Below, piece by piece: positions 1 through 9,346 of a stretch of DNA of 64,000 bases (the stretch's first letter is position 1; each line of letters opens with the position of its first letter). Under the pieces are notes generated by a model. That model made no database searches. It saw only the letters and a list, made by a program, of their open reading frames with translations, and was not told the origin of the DNA. The position numbers were made by a program, and so were the translations under genes. The stretch is from Nocardioidaceae bacterium (GTDB lineage: Bacteria; Actinomycetota; Actinomycetes; Propionibacteriales; Nocardioidaceae): positions 62,001 through 126,000 of the forward strand of contig WQZX01000001.1 of assembly GCA_009780515.1 (NCBI GenBank). The letters run 5' to 3'.

Positions 1-375
1 GAGAAGATGGCCGGCGTGATGGGCGACGACGACACCGTCGACGCGGTGCTGGCTGCGGCGGTGACCGCCGGCGAGGACGCCTGGCCCATGCCGATCCCCG
101 ACTTCATGGTCGAGCGGATCCACACCAGCTCGATCGCCGACCTCGCCCAGCACGACTGGGTGCGCTGGGGCGGCGGCCTGTTCGCCGCGGCGTTCCTCCG
201 CGAGTTCACCCACGGGCTGCCGTGGGCGCACCTCGACATCGCCGGGCCGGCGTACAACAACGGCGGCGCGAGCGGGCACGTCGTACCTGGGGCGACCGGC
301 TACGGCGTCGCGACCCTGGTCGAGGTGGCGCGAGCCCTCACGGCGCCTGCCGACGCTCCTTCTGCTCGCGCCTGA
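1..375 (+). CDS. pepA: leucyl aminopeptidase (M17), C-terminal end
   Basis: This is the 3' end of an open frame that begins left of the window. The visible 124 residues match the C-terminal catalytic part of cytosolic M17 leucyl aminopeptidases, which are di-zinc/manganese enzymes that release N-terminal residues from peptides. Recognisable stretches are the MPIPDFMVERIHTSSIADL segment and the helix-and-loop GGGLFAAAFLREF followed by WAHLDIAGPAYN near the C terminus. The metal ligands lie upstream, outside the window. The stop at 373-375 overlaps the 3' end of the convergent gene at 338-715 by 38 bases. Identity is clear by family resemblance; nothing can be said about the N terminus. Confidence 0.88.
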   Translation, partial: EKMAGVMGDDDTVDAVLAAAVTAGEDAWPMPIPDFMVERIHTSSIADLAQHDWVRWGGGLFAAAFLREFTHGLPWAHLDIAGPAYNNGGASGHVVPGATGYGVATLVEVARALTAPADAPSARA

Positions 376-715
376 CCCGGGAGTTGTAGTCGCGCATCCG
401 CTGCGGCACGCCCACGATCGCGGCGTCGTACGACGGGACGCGCGAGCTGTTGCAGAAGCTGTGGGCCCAGGCGACGCTCGGCACCCGGCGCCGGGTCCAC
501 TCGCCGTCGTGGGCGACGAGGAGCAGGGTGACATCGCTGACCGCGGTACGCGGCTCGACGAAGCCCTCGACACCGCGGTGCGACTCCAGCCAGGCGTCGA
601 GGTGGGCCAGGTCGGTGCTGTCGGCGGCGCGCACCCGGGTGGAGCCCGTGCGCGACGAGTCCCGCGCCGGAGCGCTCATCCTGGGCCGCCGTCGGAAGCG
701 GCTCCACCACGACAT
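338..715 (-). CDS. small conserved hypothetical protein
   Basis: A 125-residue soluble basic protein with no signal peptide or membrane segment. It has an Arg-rich N terminus, a central section with SDVTLLLVAHDGEWTRR followed by a Tyr/Asp-containing loop, and a highly charged Arg/Lys/Glu C terminus. It resembles small actinobacterial proteins of unknown function found beside central carbon genes. The start chosen is the ATG at 713-715; a second in-frame ATG at 677-679 would give 113 residues. No strong ribosome site precedes either. It is divergent from sucB and converges on pepA with a 38-base overlap. I do not recognise a function. Confidence 0.55.
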   Translation of the reverse strand: MSWWSRFRRRPRMSAPARDSSRTGSTRVRAADSTDLAHLDAWLESHRGVEGFVEPRTAVSDVTLLLVAHDGEWTRRRVPSVAWAHSFCNSSRVPSYDAAIVGVPQRMRDYNSRVRREQKERRQAP

Positions 716-875
716 GGGGCAAGTGTGCACGACACCGATCGGCCTCGAGGCGCCTTCGGCGAACTGACGAGGTCGGCCCGTTGCGACGCCTGTGAGGCGT
801 GGTGCAAGGATGGGGGACACATCACACTCCTGCGCGGTTCTGTCGCACCAACCGACCCACGAAGTCGAGGAATCA

Positions 876-2732
876 ATGGCCACAGAAGTCCCCCTCCCGG
901 CACTCGGAGAATCCGTCACCGAGGGCACCGTCACCCGGTGGCTCAAGCAGGTCGGCGACGAGGTCGCCGTCGACGAGCCGCTGCTCGAGGTCTCCACCGA
1001 CAAGGTCGACACCGAGATCCCCTCCCCCGTCGCCGGCAAGCTGCTGGAGATCAAGGCGAACGAGGACGACACCGTCGAGGTGGGTGGGGTCCTGGCGCTG
1101 ATCGGGTCCGACGACGAGGCCGGGTCGGCCGACTCCGGGTCCGACGACTCGGGGTCCCAGGACTCCAGCGCCGACCAGTCCGGCTCCGAGGAGCAGGCCG
1201 CGGAGGCCGCCGACGACTCCGAGCAGACCCAGCAGCCGACCGAGGAGCCGCAGGAGCAGACCGGCTCCGGCTCGGACTCCTCCGGCGGTGACGCGACGGC
1301 CGACACCAAGCCGCCTGCCGACGCCGCGGGCGGCCAGCAGGGCACAGCCGTGACCCTCCCGGCACTCGGAGAATCCGTCACCGAGGGCACCATCACGCGC
1401 TGGCTCAAGCAGGTCGGCGACGAGGTCGCCGTCGACGAGCCGCTGCTCGAGGTCTCCACCGACAAGGTCGACACCGAGATCCCCTCCCCCGTCGCCGGCA
1501 CCCTCCTGGAGATCAAGGCCAGCGAGGACGAGACCGTCGACGTCGGCGCCGAGCTGGCCGTCATCGGCAGCGGCAGCCCGACTGAGTCCGGCGGCGGCTC
1601 CGAGCAGCCCGCCCAGACCGAGGAGCCCGAGCCGGCCCCGGCGGCCCCGGCGGCACCCGAGCCCGAGCCCCAGCCGGAGGCCGACAAGGAGCCCGAGAAG
1701 GAGCCGGAGCCGGAGCCGGAGCCCGCGAAGACGGAGGAGAAGGCCCCCGAGCCGGCCGCCGAGAAGCCGGCCGCCGCGTCGTCCTCCGACGACGGCCCCA
1801 GCTACGTCACCCCGCTGGTCCGCAAGCTCGCCAAGCAGCACGGCGTCGACCTCGCGTCGGTGAAGGGCTCGGGCGTGGGCGGGCGGATCCGCAAGCAGGA
1901 CGTCGTCGACGCGGCCGAGGCGCAGAAGAAGGCGTCCGAGGAGCCTGCTCCGGCCGCGAGCAGCGCGCCCGCCTCGTCGGCTCCGTCGCGCTCGTCGGCC
2001 CCGTCCGGGACGCCCTCCCCGCTGCGTGGTCAGACGGTGAAGCTCAGCCGGCTGCGCCAGATCATCGCGAAGCGGATGAACGAGTCGCTGGAGATCTCCG
2101 CGCAGCTCACCCAGGTCGTCGAGATCGACGTGACGAACGTGGCCCGGCTCCGCGAGGCGAAGAAGGCCGAGTTCCTGGCCCGGGAGGGCGTGAAGCTCAC
2201 CTACCTGCCGTTCTTCGCCAAGGCCGCCATCGACTCGCTCAAGACGCACCCGACGCTCAACGCGGCGATCGACACAGAGGCCGGCGAGGTGACGTACTTC
2301 GACCGGGAGAACCTCTCGATCGCGGTCGACACCGACAAGGGCCTGATCACGCCGGTCATCAAGGACGCGGGCGACCTGTCGATCTCCGGCCTGGCCAAGA
2401 AGATCGCGGACACCGCCGAGCGCACCCGCACCAACAAGATCGGCCCCGACGAGCTGTCCGGCGGCACCTTCACGATCACGAACCTCGGCTCGGTCGGGGC
2501 CCTCTGGGACACCCCGATCATCAACCAGCCGCAGGTCGCGATCCTCGGTCCCGGCGCGGTCGTCAAGCGCCCCGTCGTGATCGACGACGAGGATCTCGGC
2601 GAGACGATCGCGGTCCGGCACATGTGCTACTTCGCGCTCACCTACGACCACCGCCTGGTCGACGGCGCGGACGCCGGCCGCTTCCTCAGCGAGGTCAAGC
2701 AGCGCCTCGAGACCGGCCAGTTCGAGGTCTGA
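876..2732 (+). CDS. sucB: 2-oxoglutarate dehydrogenase-type E2, dihydrolipoyl acyltransferase
   Basis: The 618-residue acyltransferase core of a 2-oxoacid dehydrogenase complex, most like the actinobacterial SucB-type E2. It transfers the acyl group from lipoyl-lysine to CoA in the cytoplasm. Two N-terminal lipoyl domains (about residues 1-80 and 155-235) each carry the lipoylation motif TDKVDTE. Long Ala/Pro/Glu linkers follow, then a peripheral subunit-binding domain ([17 protein letters not shown]) near residue 310. The C-terminal catalytic domain ends with the active-site motif [10 protein letters not shown]. The ATG at 876 is preceded by GAGG at 867-870; the frame is open further upstream but that part is not protein-like. 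The two lipoyl modules are almost identical at DNA level. The lipB and lipA genes that make its cofactor lie downstream. Confidence 0.93.
   Translation: MATEVPLPALGESVTEGTVTRWLKQVGDEVAVDEPLLEVSTDKVDTEIPSPVAGKLLEIKANEDDTVEVGGVLALIGSDDEAGSADSGSDDSGSQDSSADQSGSEEQAAEAADDSEQTQQPTEEPQEQTGSGSDSSGGDATADTKPPADAAGGQQGTAVTLPALGESVTEGTITRWLKQVGDEVAVDEPLLEVSTDKVDTEIPSPVAGTLLEIKASEDETVDVGAELAVIGSGSPTESGGGSEQPAQTEEPEPAPAAPAAPEPEPQPEADKEPEKEPEPEPEPAKTEEKAPEPAAEKPAAASSSDDGPSYVTPLVRKLAKQHGVDLASVKGSGVGGRIRKQDVVDAAEAQKKASEEPAPAASSAPASSAPSRSSAPSGTPSPLRGQTVKLSRLRQIIAKRMNESLEISAQLTQVVEIDVTNVARLREAKKAEFLAREGVKLTYLPFFAKAAIDSLKTHPTLNAAIDTEAGEVTYFDRENLSIAVDTDKGLITPVIKDAGDLSISGLAKKIADTAERTRTNKIGPDELSGGTFTITNLGSVGALWDTPIINQPQVAILGPGAVVKRPVVIDDEDLGETIAVRHMCYFALTYDHRLVDGADAGRFLSEVKQRLETGQFEV
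892..1499 (+). repeat. near-identical duplication of the lipoyl-domain coding segment
   Basis: Segments 892-1037 and 1354-1499 are direct repeats of 146 bases with a 462-base offset (154 codons). I count three mismatches, all clustered in the codons after GAGGGCACC. They encode the cores of the two lipoyl domains of sucB. The intervening acidic linker is unrelated between copies, so the identity looks like recent duplication or gene conversion, not just codon bias. Confidence 0.9.
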
Positions 2733-2736
2733 GGCA

Positions 2737-2764
2737 GGTGGTCGCGAGCCTGCTCGCGACCACC
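2737..2764. terminator. hairpin between convergent genes
   Basis: A perfect 12-bp stem (GGTGGTCGCGAG at 2737-2748, CTCGCGACCACC at 2753-2764) with a four-base loop, four bases after the sucB stop. No T-tract follows, as is common in high-GC actinobacteria. It probably serves as terminator for sucB and, on the other strand, for the convergent gene at 2829-3365. Confidence 0.75.
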
Positions 2765-2828
2765 GTCGCCGAAGAGGTCGAGTGCGGCCGCGGCTGAAGA
2801 ACGAAGCCGCGACGCCGCGTATCGAGAC

Positions 2829-3365
2829 CTACGAGGCCTGCCTCACCGAGGCCATCAGCCAGCGCCCGTCGACCCGCCGGAACTCCAACCGGCGGGTCGA
2901 GGCGTTGTCACGGGGAAGCGCGACGCGACGGCCCCGGGTCACGGCGTACGCACCGACGAGGCGGTCGGTGACGACCAGCACGACCCGGTGCCGCGTCCGC
3001 GCCCGCAGCCGTACGCCGAGCACCTGCATCGACATCCCGCGGACCCGCAGCCCGCGACGCGTCCAGCGGTCCAGCATCGCGACGTCGTGACGCCCGGCGG
3101 TCGAGCCGGCCGCGTACAGGCGGCGGAGAGCCGCGCGGTCGCCGTGCGCCCAGGCCGACGCGCGGGCGCGGTCCCAGTCGCGCAGCACGGCCAGCGCGGA
3201 GACCGCCTGCATCGCGCCGACGTGGCGCGCGTCGAGCACCGCCGCCGGACGCGGCGGAGCTCCGCGGGCCGTGGGGTCGTGCGCCGCGTCGAGGCCGCCC
3301 CAGACCGCGGCGACCGCGACAGCGACGGCGCATGCCGTGAGGAGGAGTCGACCCGAGATCCGCAT
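2829..3365 (-). CDS. secreted or membrane-anchored hypothetical protein
   Basis: A 178-residue protein with an N-terminal hydrophobic segment ([19 protein letters not shown], residues 7-25) that looks like a signal peptide or single anchor. The rest is Arg-rich and Ala-rich and would lie outside the membrane. Part of it ([13 protein letters not shown], then [13 protein letters not shown]) resembles the cone-shaped fold of SnoaL/NTF2-like or Tim44-like small domains, but I cannot assign a family with confidence. The ATG at 3363-3365 has AGGA eight bases upstream. It is convergent with sucB across the hairpin at 2737-2764 and divergent from lipB, with only 72 bases between the starts. Confidence 0.7.
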   Translation of the reverse strand: MRISGRLLLTACAVAVAVAAVWGGLDAAHDPTARGAPPRPAAVLDARHVGAMQAVSALAVLRDWDRARASAWAHGDRAALRRLYAAGSTAGRHDVAMLDRWTRRGLRVRGMSMQVLGVRLRARTRHRVVLVVTDRLVGAYAVTRGRRVALPRDNASTRRLEFRRVDGRWLMASVRQAS

Positions 3366-3437
3366 GGCCCAGTCCTACGCCCGCCGGGCGCTCCTCGCAC
3401 GCGACTGTCCACAGGCGGACGGAGTAGCCTCGGTCAG

Positions 3438-4151
3438 GTGAGGGAGTACGTCGAGCTCGGCCAGGTCGACTACGAGGCCGCGTGGGAGATGCAGCGCGGT
3501 GTGCACGCCGAGGTCGCCGGCGGGTCCAGGCCCGACACGGTCCTGCTCCTCGAGCACCCGCCGGTGTTCACCGCCGGCAAGCGGACCGACCCCTGGGAGC
3601 GACCGGCCGACCCCGGCGGGGCGAAGGTCATCGACGTCGACCGTGGCGGCAAGATCACCTTCCACGGACCGGGCCAGCTGGTCGGCTACCCGATCGTGGC
3701 GCTCCCCCAGCACGTGCTCGTCGTCGACTACGTCCGCCGCGTCGAGGAGGCGCTGATCGGCGTCTGCACCGAGCTCGGCGTGACGACCGCCCGCGTGCCC
3801 GGTCGCAGCGGCGTGTGGCTGCTCGCCGATCCCGAGAAGGGGCGTCCCGAGCGGAAGATCGCCGCGCTCGGGATCCGTGTCAGCCGCGGCGTGACCATGC
3901 ACGGCTTCGCGCTCAACTGCGACGTCGACCTCGGCTGGTACGACCGGTTCGTGCCCTGTGGGATCGCCGATGCCGGCGTCACCTCGCTCAGCGCCGAGCT
4001 CGGGCGCGACGTGCCCGTGGCCGAGGTGCTGCCCGTCGTACGACGCCATCTCGACGACCTGCTGGCGTGGGCCGACTACGTGCCCACTCCCGACTACGAG
4101 CCGCGGCCCGATCCGGCCAAGGCGAACGCACCGCGGCTGATCGCGTTCTGA
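3438..4151 (+). CDS. lipB: lipoyl(octanoyl) transferase
   Basis: A 237-residue LipB that moves octanoate from octanoyl-ACP to lipoyl-domain lysines, the first step of de novo lipoate assembly. The family motif [17 protein letters not shown] is intact. The catalytic lysine is in KIAALGIRV, and the cysteine thiolate in the [14 protein letters not shown] loop. The GTG at 3438 is chosen because the translation then opens with [16 protein letters not shown], as LipB proteins do; the longer open frame upstream is not LipB-like. The products of lipB and lipA would modify SucB encoded 0.7 kb upstream. lipA is displaced 3.4 kb downstream by the surface-protein gene at 4186. Confidence 0.93.
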   Translation: MREYVELGQVDYEAAWEMQRGVHAEVAGGSRPDTVLLLEHPPVFTAGKRTDPWERPADPGGAKVIDVDRGGKITFHGPGQLVGYPIVALPQHVLVVDYVRRVEEALIGVCTELGVTTARVPGRSGVWLLADPEKGRPERKIAALGIRVSRGVTMHGFALNCDVDLGWYDRFVPCGIADAGVTSLSAELGRDVPVAEVLPVVRRHLDDLLAWADYVPTPDYEPRPDPAKANAPRLIAF

Positions 4152-4185
4152 GGGCCCGACCGTGCCAGCGACTAGGATTCCACGC

Positions 4186-7100
4186 ATGGCACGTAGCGGT
4201 ACGGGCCCGTCTCCGAAGGTGACGATGATCGCCTTCGCGGACCTCGCGTGCGGGCTGCTCGCGGCGCTGATGCCCGCCTCGCCCGGCTCGGCCGCCGTGC
4301 CGGCACCGACCCCGACGACGGCCGTCGTGAGCGTCAAGGTCGCCGGTGCGCGCTCCAGCGCCACCACGGTCGCACCCGTGGCCGGCGCCCGGTTCGGCCT
4401 GTTCGCGACCGAGCCCGGCCAGGCCACGTTCGACTCCGACGGCGCCACCAGCGCGACACCGCGCTACACGTGCACCTCCGACGCTGCCGGCGACTGCTCC
4501 TTCGTCGTACCCATCGGCGCCGGCGGCACGACGGCCGGGACCCGGCTCTGGCTCGCCCCCATCGGGTTCCCGACGGGTTGGTACAACCAGCCGGTGTGGC
4601 AGACCGCGCCGCTGTCACCCACCGCGGCCGACCCGAAGGTGCAGACACCACACGTCTTCCAGACGCCACCGCTGCAGGCCAACAACGCCTACGTCTCGGG
4701 ACAGACCTACGGCAGCTACGGCTTCATGACCGATCCCGGCTCGCAGACGACGCCCGCGCGACCGACAGCGCAGTTCCCCAACTTCACCCGCCGCAGCGCG
4801 TCGGCCGGCTACTGGCCGCTCTCCCGGGTCAACCCGGACCTGCCGGCCAAGTGCGGCATCAACGTCGCGATCATCGTCGACCTGTCCAGCTCGGTGTCCG
4901 GCTACGTCCCGCAGATCCAGAGCGCCATCTCCAGCTTCGTCGACGGTCTGCGTGGCACCCCCTCGCAGGCCGCTCTGTTCACCTTCGGCACGGCCTCCCC
5001 CGCCAACGGCTACGGCCCGAACACCTCGTTGATGTCGGTGGCCACCACGGCCGACGCCAACCGGTTCAAGCAGCTGTACGCCGGATGGGGCAACCCGCCG
5101 ACCAACTACACCAACTGGGACGCCGGTCTCGAGGCCGCCTCGGCGGTCAACCAGAACCCGAACCCCGACGAGCACTTCGATCTCGCCGTCGTGCTCACCG
5201 ACGGCAACCCCACGGTCTATGGATCGAATCGCACCAACAACAACGTCCCCGCCAACAGCGGCTACACACGCTTCCGCGAGATGGAGGAGTCGGTGGTCTC
5301 CGCCAACCGGCTCAAGGACGAAGGCACCCGGGTGGTCGCCGTCGGCGTCGGCGATGGCCTCGACGCCGGCTCGGCGGCCAACCTGCGGTCGATCTCGGGC
5401 CGCACCGCCTACGACAGCTCGGCCGGCAACATCCTCGATGCGGACTACCTCCAGGAGCCCGACTACGCCGCGGCGGGCAACAACCTGCGCAACCTGGTGC
5501 TGGCCTCCTGCGCGCCCTCCATCTCGGTCGCCAAGCGGATCGTGCCGCCCGGCGACACCAACGTCGACAACGCCTACACACCCGGCAACCCGTGGACCTT
5601 CGACGCGTCCACGACCACGCAGGGCGCGAGCGTCGCCCCGGCGAGCGGCCAGACCGGTCAGCAGACGGGTGCGCTCAACTTCGACGTGACGCTCGAGCCC
5701 GACCATGCGCCGGGTGACTTCACCGTCTCCGAGCGACCACAGACGAATGCCGCAGGCGATCCCTACACCGTCTTCCCGACGGATGGGAACGGCAATCACG
5801 ATCCCGGCGGCCAGAACGCCGTCTGCGTGAACAAGTCCGAGGACGATCGCAACGTCCCGACCACGAACACCGCGAACGGGTTCACCGTCGCAGTGGGCCT
5901 GCAGGACGCCGTCTCGTGCGTCATCTACAACCAGGCGCCCGACACCCGAGCATCCGTCGTCGTGCACAAGCGATGGCGCGTCACGGACGGTGTCAGCGGA
6001 CAGACGACGGCGTACGCCAACGGCACACAACCACCGGACCTCGAAGCCCGCCTCAACCTCGACGGCCCGCAGGGCGCGCCCTCGAGCGACCAGCCGTGGG
6101 ACGTTCCGCGCACCGGCTACCTGCTCGCCACCGACAACAGCGTCAATGTCGGCGAGAACCTGGCCATCGGCGCGCCGGGCTGCAGGTTCACCGGAGCCTC
6201 CATGGCGGGCAGCGGGATCAACGGCGACCAGCCGCTGACCGTCACCGGTGACAGCGCGAGCCGGACCAGCACGGTGACCGCGGAGCACAGTGCCTGGACC
6301 ATCACCAACGACGTCACCTGCAGCAGCCACCTCACCCTGCACAAGCAGGTCGTCGGCGGCACGGCCCAGAACACCGACTGGACGCTGCACGCGACTGCCG
6401 GCTCCATCCACCACAACGGCCGCGACGGCGATGCGTCGATCACCTCCGTCGGCGTACCGGCCGACACGCCGTTCACGCTGCACGAGACGCCGGACAGCGA
6501 CCCCGAGCTGCTCAACTACGCCCAGGACCGCGTCGGTCCGCTCGCGCCCGGTGCCAGCGGATCTTGGGACTGCCACCCCACCGCGGCCGGCGTGGAGGGC
6601 GACACCGGCGCCAACGGCAGGATCTCCGTCCCGCTCGGCACCGACGTCTCCTGCACAGCCATCAACCGCACCGCCCAGCTGACGATCTCCAAGCACGTCG
6701 TCGGCGGCACGGCCGGTCCTGGAGCCTGGACCTTCCACCTGACGCCCGTCGACCCGGCCGTACCCGGCGTACCGAACCGCACCCTCGTCGGCTCCGCGAC
6801 CGGTACGACGACCAACGTGCGGCCCGGCCAGTCCTACGCGGTGCACGAGACCGGCGCGCCGGACGACTACCAGCTCACCCACTTCCTCTGCACGACCGAC
6901 GGGTCCACATCCAGCTCACTCGCCGAACTCGTGGTGCCGGCGGGCGCGCACGCCCACTGCCGTGCCGTGAACACGTTCTCGGAGTGGACCGTCACGAAGT
7001 CGTCCGACCCGCCCAGTGGCAGCACGGTCTCCCCGGGCTCGGTGATCACCTACACGCTGACGGCACGCGAACTGCACGGTGCGCCCACCAAGGACGTCGA

Positions 7101-7566
7101 GATCACCGACGACCTCGCGAGGGTGCTGTCCCACGCACACCTCATCGAGGGCAGCATCGACCCGAGCGCCGGCCACGCCACACGCACCGGCACCGAACTG
7201 GTCTGGCACATCCCGCACCTCAGCGGCACCCAGACGCTGACCTACCGCGTCCGCGTCCACCCGCATGCCCACGGCGTGACGCTGCACAACGCGCTGACCG
7301 AGCACACCACCACCGAGCCCGGTGATCCGGGCGACCCCTCGACGCCGTGCGCCGACGTACCCGGGGGTCAGGACGGGTGCGACGTGGTCGACCTCCCGGT
7401 CGTCGCGCCCGGTTCGGGTGGCCCGGGCGGCCCGTCCGGGCCGGGTCCGGCCGGCGGCATTCCCGACACCGGAGGGCCCTCGGCGTGGTGGTTGCTCGGC
7501 GGCGCCGCCCTCGTCCTCGCGGGCGGCACGACGCTCCTGGTCGAGCGTCGTCGGCACCACCGCTGA
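4186..7566 (+). CDS. large vWA-domain cell-surface protein with C-terminal sorting-type signal
   Basis: A 1126-residue secreted protein. A signal peptide (hydrophobic FADLACGLLAALMPASPGSAA) is followed by a SpaA/prealbumin-like region. A von Willebrand A domain starts near residue 225 with a MIDAS-type DLSSSV motif and later LTDGNPT. Several Cys-pair beta-sandwich repeats of the SpaA-like type follow (two contain the phrase KxVVGGTA). A DUF11-type domain (PGSVITYTLTA) comes next, then a Gly/Pro spacer. The end IPDTGG, hydrophobic stretch and ERRRHHR has the layout of a cell-wall sorting signal, with IPDTG in place of LPxTG. No sortase gene is in the window. The gene interrupts the usual lipB-lipA adjacency. 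A GTG at 4162 could add eight residues; the ATG gives the better signal peptide. Confidence 0.82.
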   Translation: MARSGTGPSPKVTMIAFADLACGLLAALMPASPGSAAVPAPTPTTAVVSVKVAGARSSATTVAPVAGARFGLFATEPGQATFDSDGATSATPRYTCTSDAAGDCSFVVPIGAGGTTAGTRLWLAPIGFPTGWYNQPVWQTAPLSPTAADPKVQTPHVFQTPPLQANNAYVSGQTYGSYGFMTDPGSQTTPARPTAQFPNFTRRSASAGYWPLSRVNPDLPAKCGINVAIIVDLSSSVSGYVPQIQSAISSFVDGLRGTPSQAALFTFGTASPANGYGPNTSLMSVATTADANRFKQLYAGWGNPPTNYTNWDAGLEAASAVNQNPNPDEHFDLAVVLTDGNPTVYGSNRTNNNVPANSGYTRFREMEESVVSANRLKDEGTRVVAVGVGDGLDAGSAANLRSISGRTAYDSSAGNILDADYLQEPDYAAAGNNLRNLVLASCAPSISVAKRIVPPGDTNVDNAYTPGNPWTFDASTTTQGASVAPASGQTGQQTGALNFDVTLEPDHAPGDFTVSERPQTNAAGDPYTVFPTDGNGNHDPGGQNAVCVNKSEDDRNVPTTNTANGFTVAVGLQDAVSCVIYNQAPDTRASVVVHKRWRVTDGVSGQTTAYANGTQPPDLEARLNLDGPQGAPSSDQPWDVPRTGYLLATDNSVNVGENLAIGAPGCRFTGASMAGSGINGDQPLTVTGDSASRTSTVTAEHSAWTITNDVTCSSHLTLHKQVVGGTAQNTDWTLHATAGSIHHNGRDGDASITSVGVPADTPFTLHETPDSDPELLNYAQDRVGPLAPGASGSWDCHPTAAGVEGDTGANGRISVPLGTDVSCTAINRTAQLTISKHVVGGTAGPGAWTFHLTPVDPAVPGVPNRTLVGSATGTTTNVRPGQSYAVHETGAPDDYQLTHFLCTTDGSTSSSLAELVVPAGAHAHCRAVNTFSEWTVTKSSDPPSGSTVSPGSVITYTLTARELHGAPTKDVEITDDLARVLSHAHLIEGSIDPSAGHATRTGTELVWHIPHLSGTQTLTYRVRVHPHAHGVTLHNALTEHTTTEPGDPGDPSTPCADVPGGQDGCDVVDLPVVAPGSGGPGGPSGPGPAGGIPDTGGPSAWWLLGGAALVLAGGTTLLVERRRHHR

Positions 7567-7617
7567 CGGACCTGCACGCGGTTGGGGTGCCGGCGGTCGC
7601 GCCGGTAGGATCACAGG

Positions 7618-8568
7618 GTGACTGCGATGCCCGACGGCAGGAAGCTCCTGCGGCTTGAAGTCCGCAACGCGGAGACCCCGATCGAGCGCAAGCCCTCGTG
7701 GATCAAGACCCGAGCGAAGATGGGCCCGGAGTACACCTCGCTGCAGAGGCTGGTGAAGTCCGAGGGCCTCCACACGGTCTGCCAGGAGGCGGGCTGTCCC
7801 AACATCTTCGAGTGCTGGGAGGACCGTGAGGCGACGTTCCTCATCGGTGGCGACCAATGCACGAGACGCTGCGACTTCTGCCAGATCGACACCGGCCGGC
7901 CCGAGCCGCTCGACCGCGACGAGCCGCGCCGGGTCGCCGAGTCGGTGCAGACGATGGGGCTGCGCTACGCCACGATCACCGGCGTCGCCCGCGACGACCT
8001 CGAGGACGGCGGCGCCTGGCTGTACGCCGAGACCGTGCGCGCCATCCACGAGCTCAACCCGGACACGGGCGTGGAGAACCTCATCCCCGACTTCAACGGC
8101 AAGCCGGACCTGCTCCGCGAGGTCTTCGAGAGCCGGCCCGAGGTGCTCGCCCACAACGTCGAGACCGTGCCGCGGATCTTCAAGCGCATCCGTCCGGCGT
8201 TCCGCTACGAGCGCTCCCTTGACGTCATCACCCAGGCGCGCGACTTCGGCCTGGTGACGAAGTCCAACCTGATCCTCGGCATGGGCGAGACCCGCGAGGA
8301 GGTCTCCCAGGCGCTGCGCGACCTGCACGACGCGGGCTGCGAGCTGATCACGATCACGCAGTACCTCCGCCCGAGCCTGCGCCACCACCCCGTGGAGCGC
8401 TGGGTCAAGCCCGAGGAGTTCGTCGAGCTGAGCACGGAGGCCGAGGAGATCGGCTTCTCCGGCGTGATGTCCGGCCCGCTCGTGCGTTCGTCGTACCGGG
8501 CCGGTCGGCTGTACCGTCAGGCGATCGACCTCCGCGAGGCGCAGGCGGCCGGCGCGGCCACGCGCTGA
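7618..8568 (+). CDS. lipA: lipoyl synthase (radical SAM)
   Basis: A 316-residue radical-SAM enzyme that inserts two sulfurs into octanoylated lipoyl domains. The auxiliary cluster motif [12 protein letters not shown] is present near residue 60, followed by the radical-SAM motif CTRRCDFC. The C-terminal RSSYRAG contributes the serine ligand of the auxiliary cluster. The start is a GTG with AGGATCACAG just upstream; length is normal for the family. It is in the same orientation as lipB and the DUF4191 gene, and the lipA-DUF4191 pairing is a usual actinobacterial arrangement. Confidence 0.96.
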   Translation: MTAMPDGRKLLRLEVRNAETPIERKPSWIKTRAKMGPEYTSLQRLVKSEGLHTVCQEAGCPNIFECWEDREATFLIGGDQCTRRCDFCQIDTGRPEPLDRDEPRRVAESVQTMGLRYATITGVARDDLEDGGAWLYAETVRAIHELNPDTGVENLIPDFNGKPDLLREVFESRPEVLAHNVETVPRIFKRIRPAFRYERSLDVITQARDFGLVTKSNLILGMGETREEVSQALRDLHDAGCELITITQYLRPSLRHHPVERWVKPEEFVELSTEAEEIGFSGVMSGPLVRSSYRAGRLYRQAIDLREAQAAGAATR

Positions 8569-8628
8569 GCGAGCACGCCGACCGACAGCCACAGCCCGCC
8601 CGAACAGCAACAGGAGCAGCACGACCCG

Positions 8629-9333
8629 ATGTCGAACCTTGACCCCACGAAGATGAGCCGGCGCCAGCAGGTCGTCGAGACCTTCCGGATGACCCGCCAG
8701 GTCGACCCGGCGGTGACGTGGTGGATGGTCGGCGGCTTCGTCGTCTTCGGCGCCATCGGCTTCGGCCTGTTCTGGCTGCTCCCCGGCGGCGGTGTCGCGG
8801 GCCTGGTGATCGCCATCCTGGGCGGCATCCTGCTCGGCCTGCTCGGCCTGATGATCGCCTTCAGCCGCCGCGCACAGAAGGCCGTCTACCTGCAGCTCGA
8901 GGGCCAGACGGGTGCCGCGGCCCGTGCCCTGACGATGCTGCGCAAGGGCTGGAACGTCGAGCAGGTCGTCGGCTTCACCAAGCAGCAGGATCTCGTCCAC
9001 CGCGTCGTGGGCCCTCCGGGCATCGTCCTGGTCGCCGAGGGCAACTACAACCGGGTCCGGCCCCTGCTGATCAGCGAGCACAAGAAGCACGAGCGGGTCG
9101 CGGGCGACTACCCAGTGCACGACGTCATCGTGGGTGATGGCGAGGGCCAGGTCCCGCTCCCCCGGCTGACCCGGCACATCCAGCGCCTCGGCCGCACGGT
9201 CAAGCCCGCCGAGATGACCGACCTGCTCAACCGGCTGCGCGCGCTGGACTCCCAGCGCGGCAAGGCCCCCATCCCGAAGGGTCCGGTCCCGACCTCGATG
9301 AAGGGCCAGCGCGGCAACCTGCGCGGACGCTGA
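8629..9333 (+). CDS. DUF4191 membrane protein
   Basis: A 234-residue protein with two hydrophobic segments near the N terminus (about residues 31-50 and 56-80, rich in Gly/Leu/Ile) and a soluble C-terminal part ending in a basic tail. The order matches the DUF4191 family, which in actinobacteria usually follows lipA. Function is unknown; a link to lipoylation is suggested only by this conserved neighbourhood. The ATG at 8629 is preceded by CAGGAGCAGC. It is convergent with the lipoprotein gene whose stop lies 14 bases away. Confidence 0.85.
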   Translation: MSNLDPTKMSRRQQVVETFRMTRQVDPAVTWWMVGGFVVFGAIGFGLFWLLPGGGVAGLVIAILGGILLGLLGLMIAFSRRAQKAVYLQLEGQTGAAARALTMLRKGWNVEQVVGFTKQQDLVHRVVGPPGIVLVAEGNYNRVRPLLISEHKKHERVAGDYPVHDVIVGDGEGQVPLPRLTRHIQRLGRTVKPAEMTDLLNRLRALDSQRGKAPIPKGPVPTSMKGQRGNLRGR

Positions 9334-9346
9334 CCCTCCGCGCGGC

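Noticed and set aside
873..2651. A 592-codon minus-strand frame antisense to sucB
   Set aside because: It mirrors the GC-rich third positions of sucB, has low-complexity Gly/Arg/Leu composition and no homology that I recognise.
4615..9177. Long minus-strand frames (755 and 753 codons) over the surface-protein, lipA and DUF4191 genes
   Set aside because: They overlap well-supported plus-strand genes and read as Val/Gly/Arg-rich noise; typical antisense shadows in high-GC DNA.
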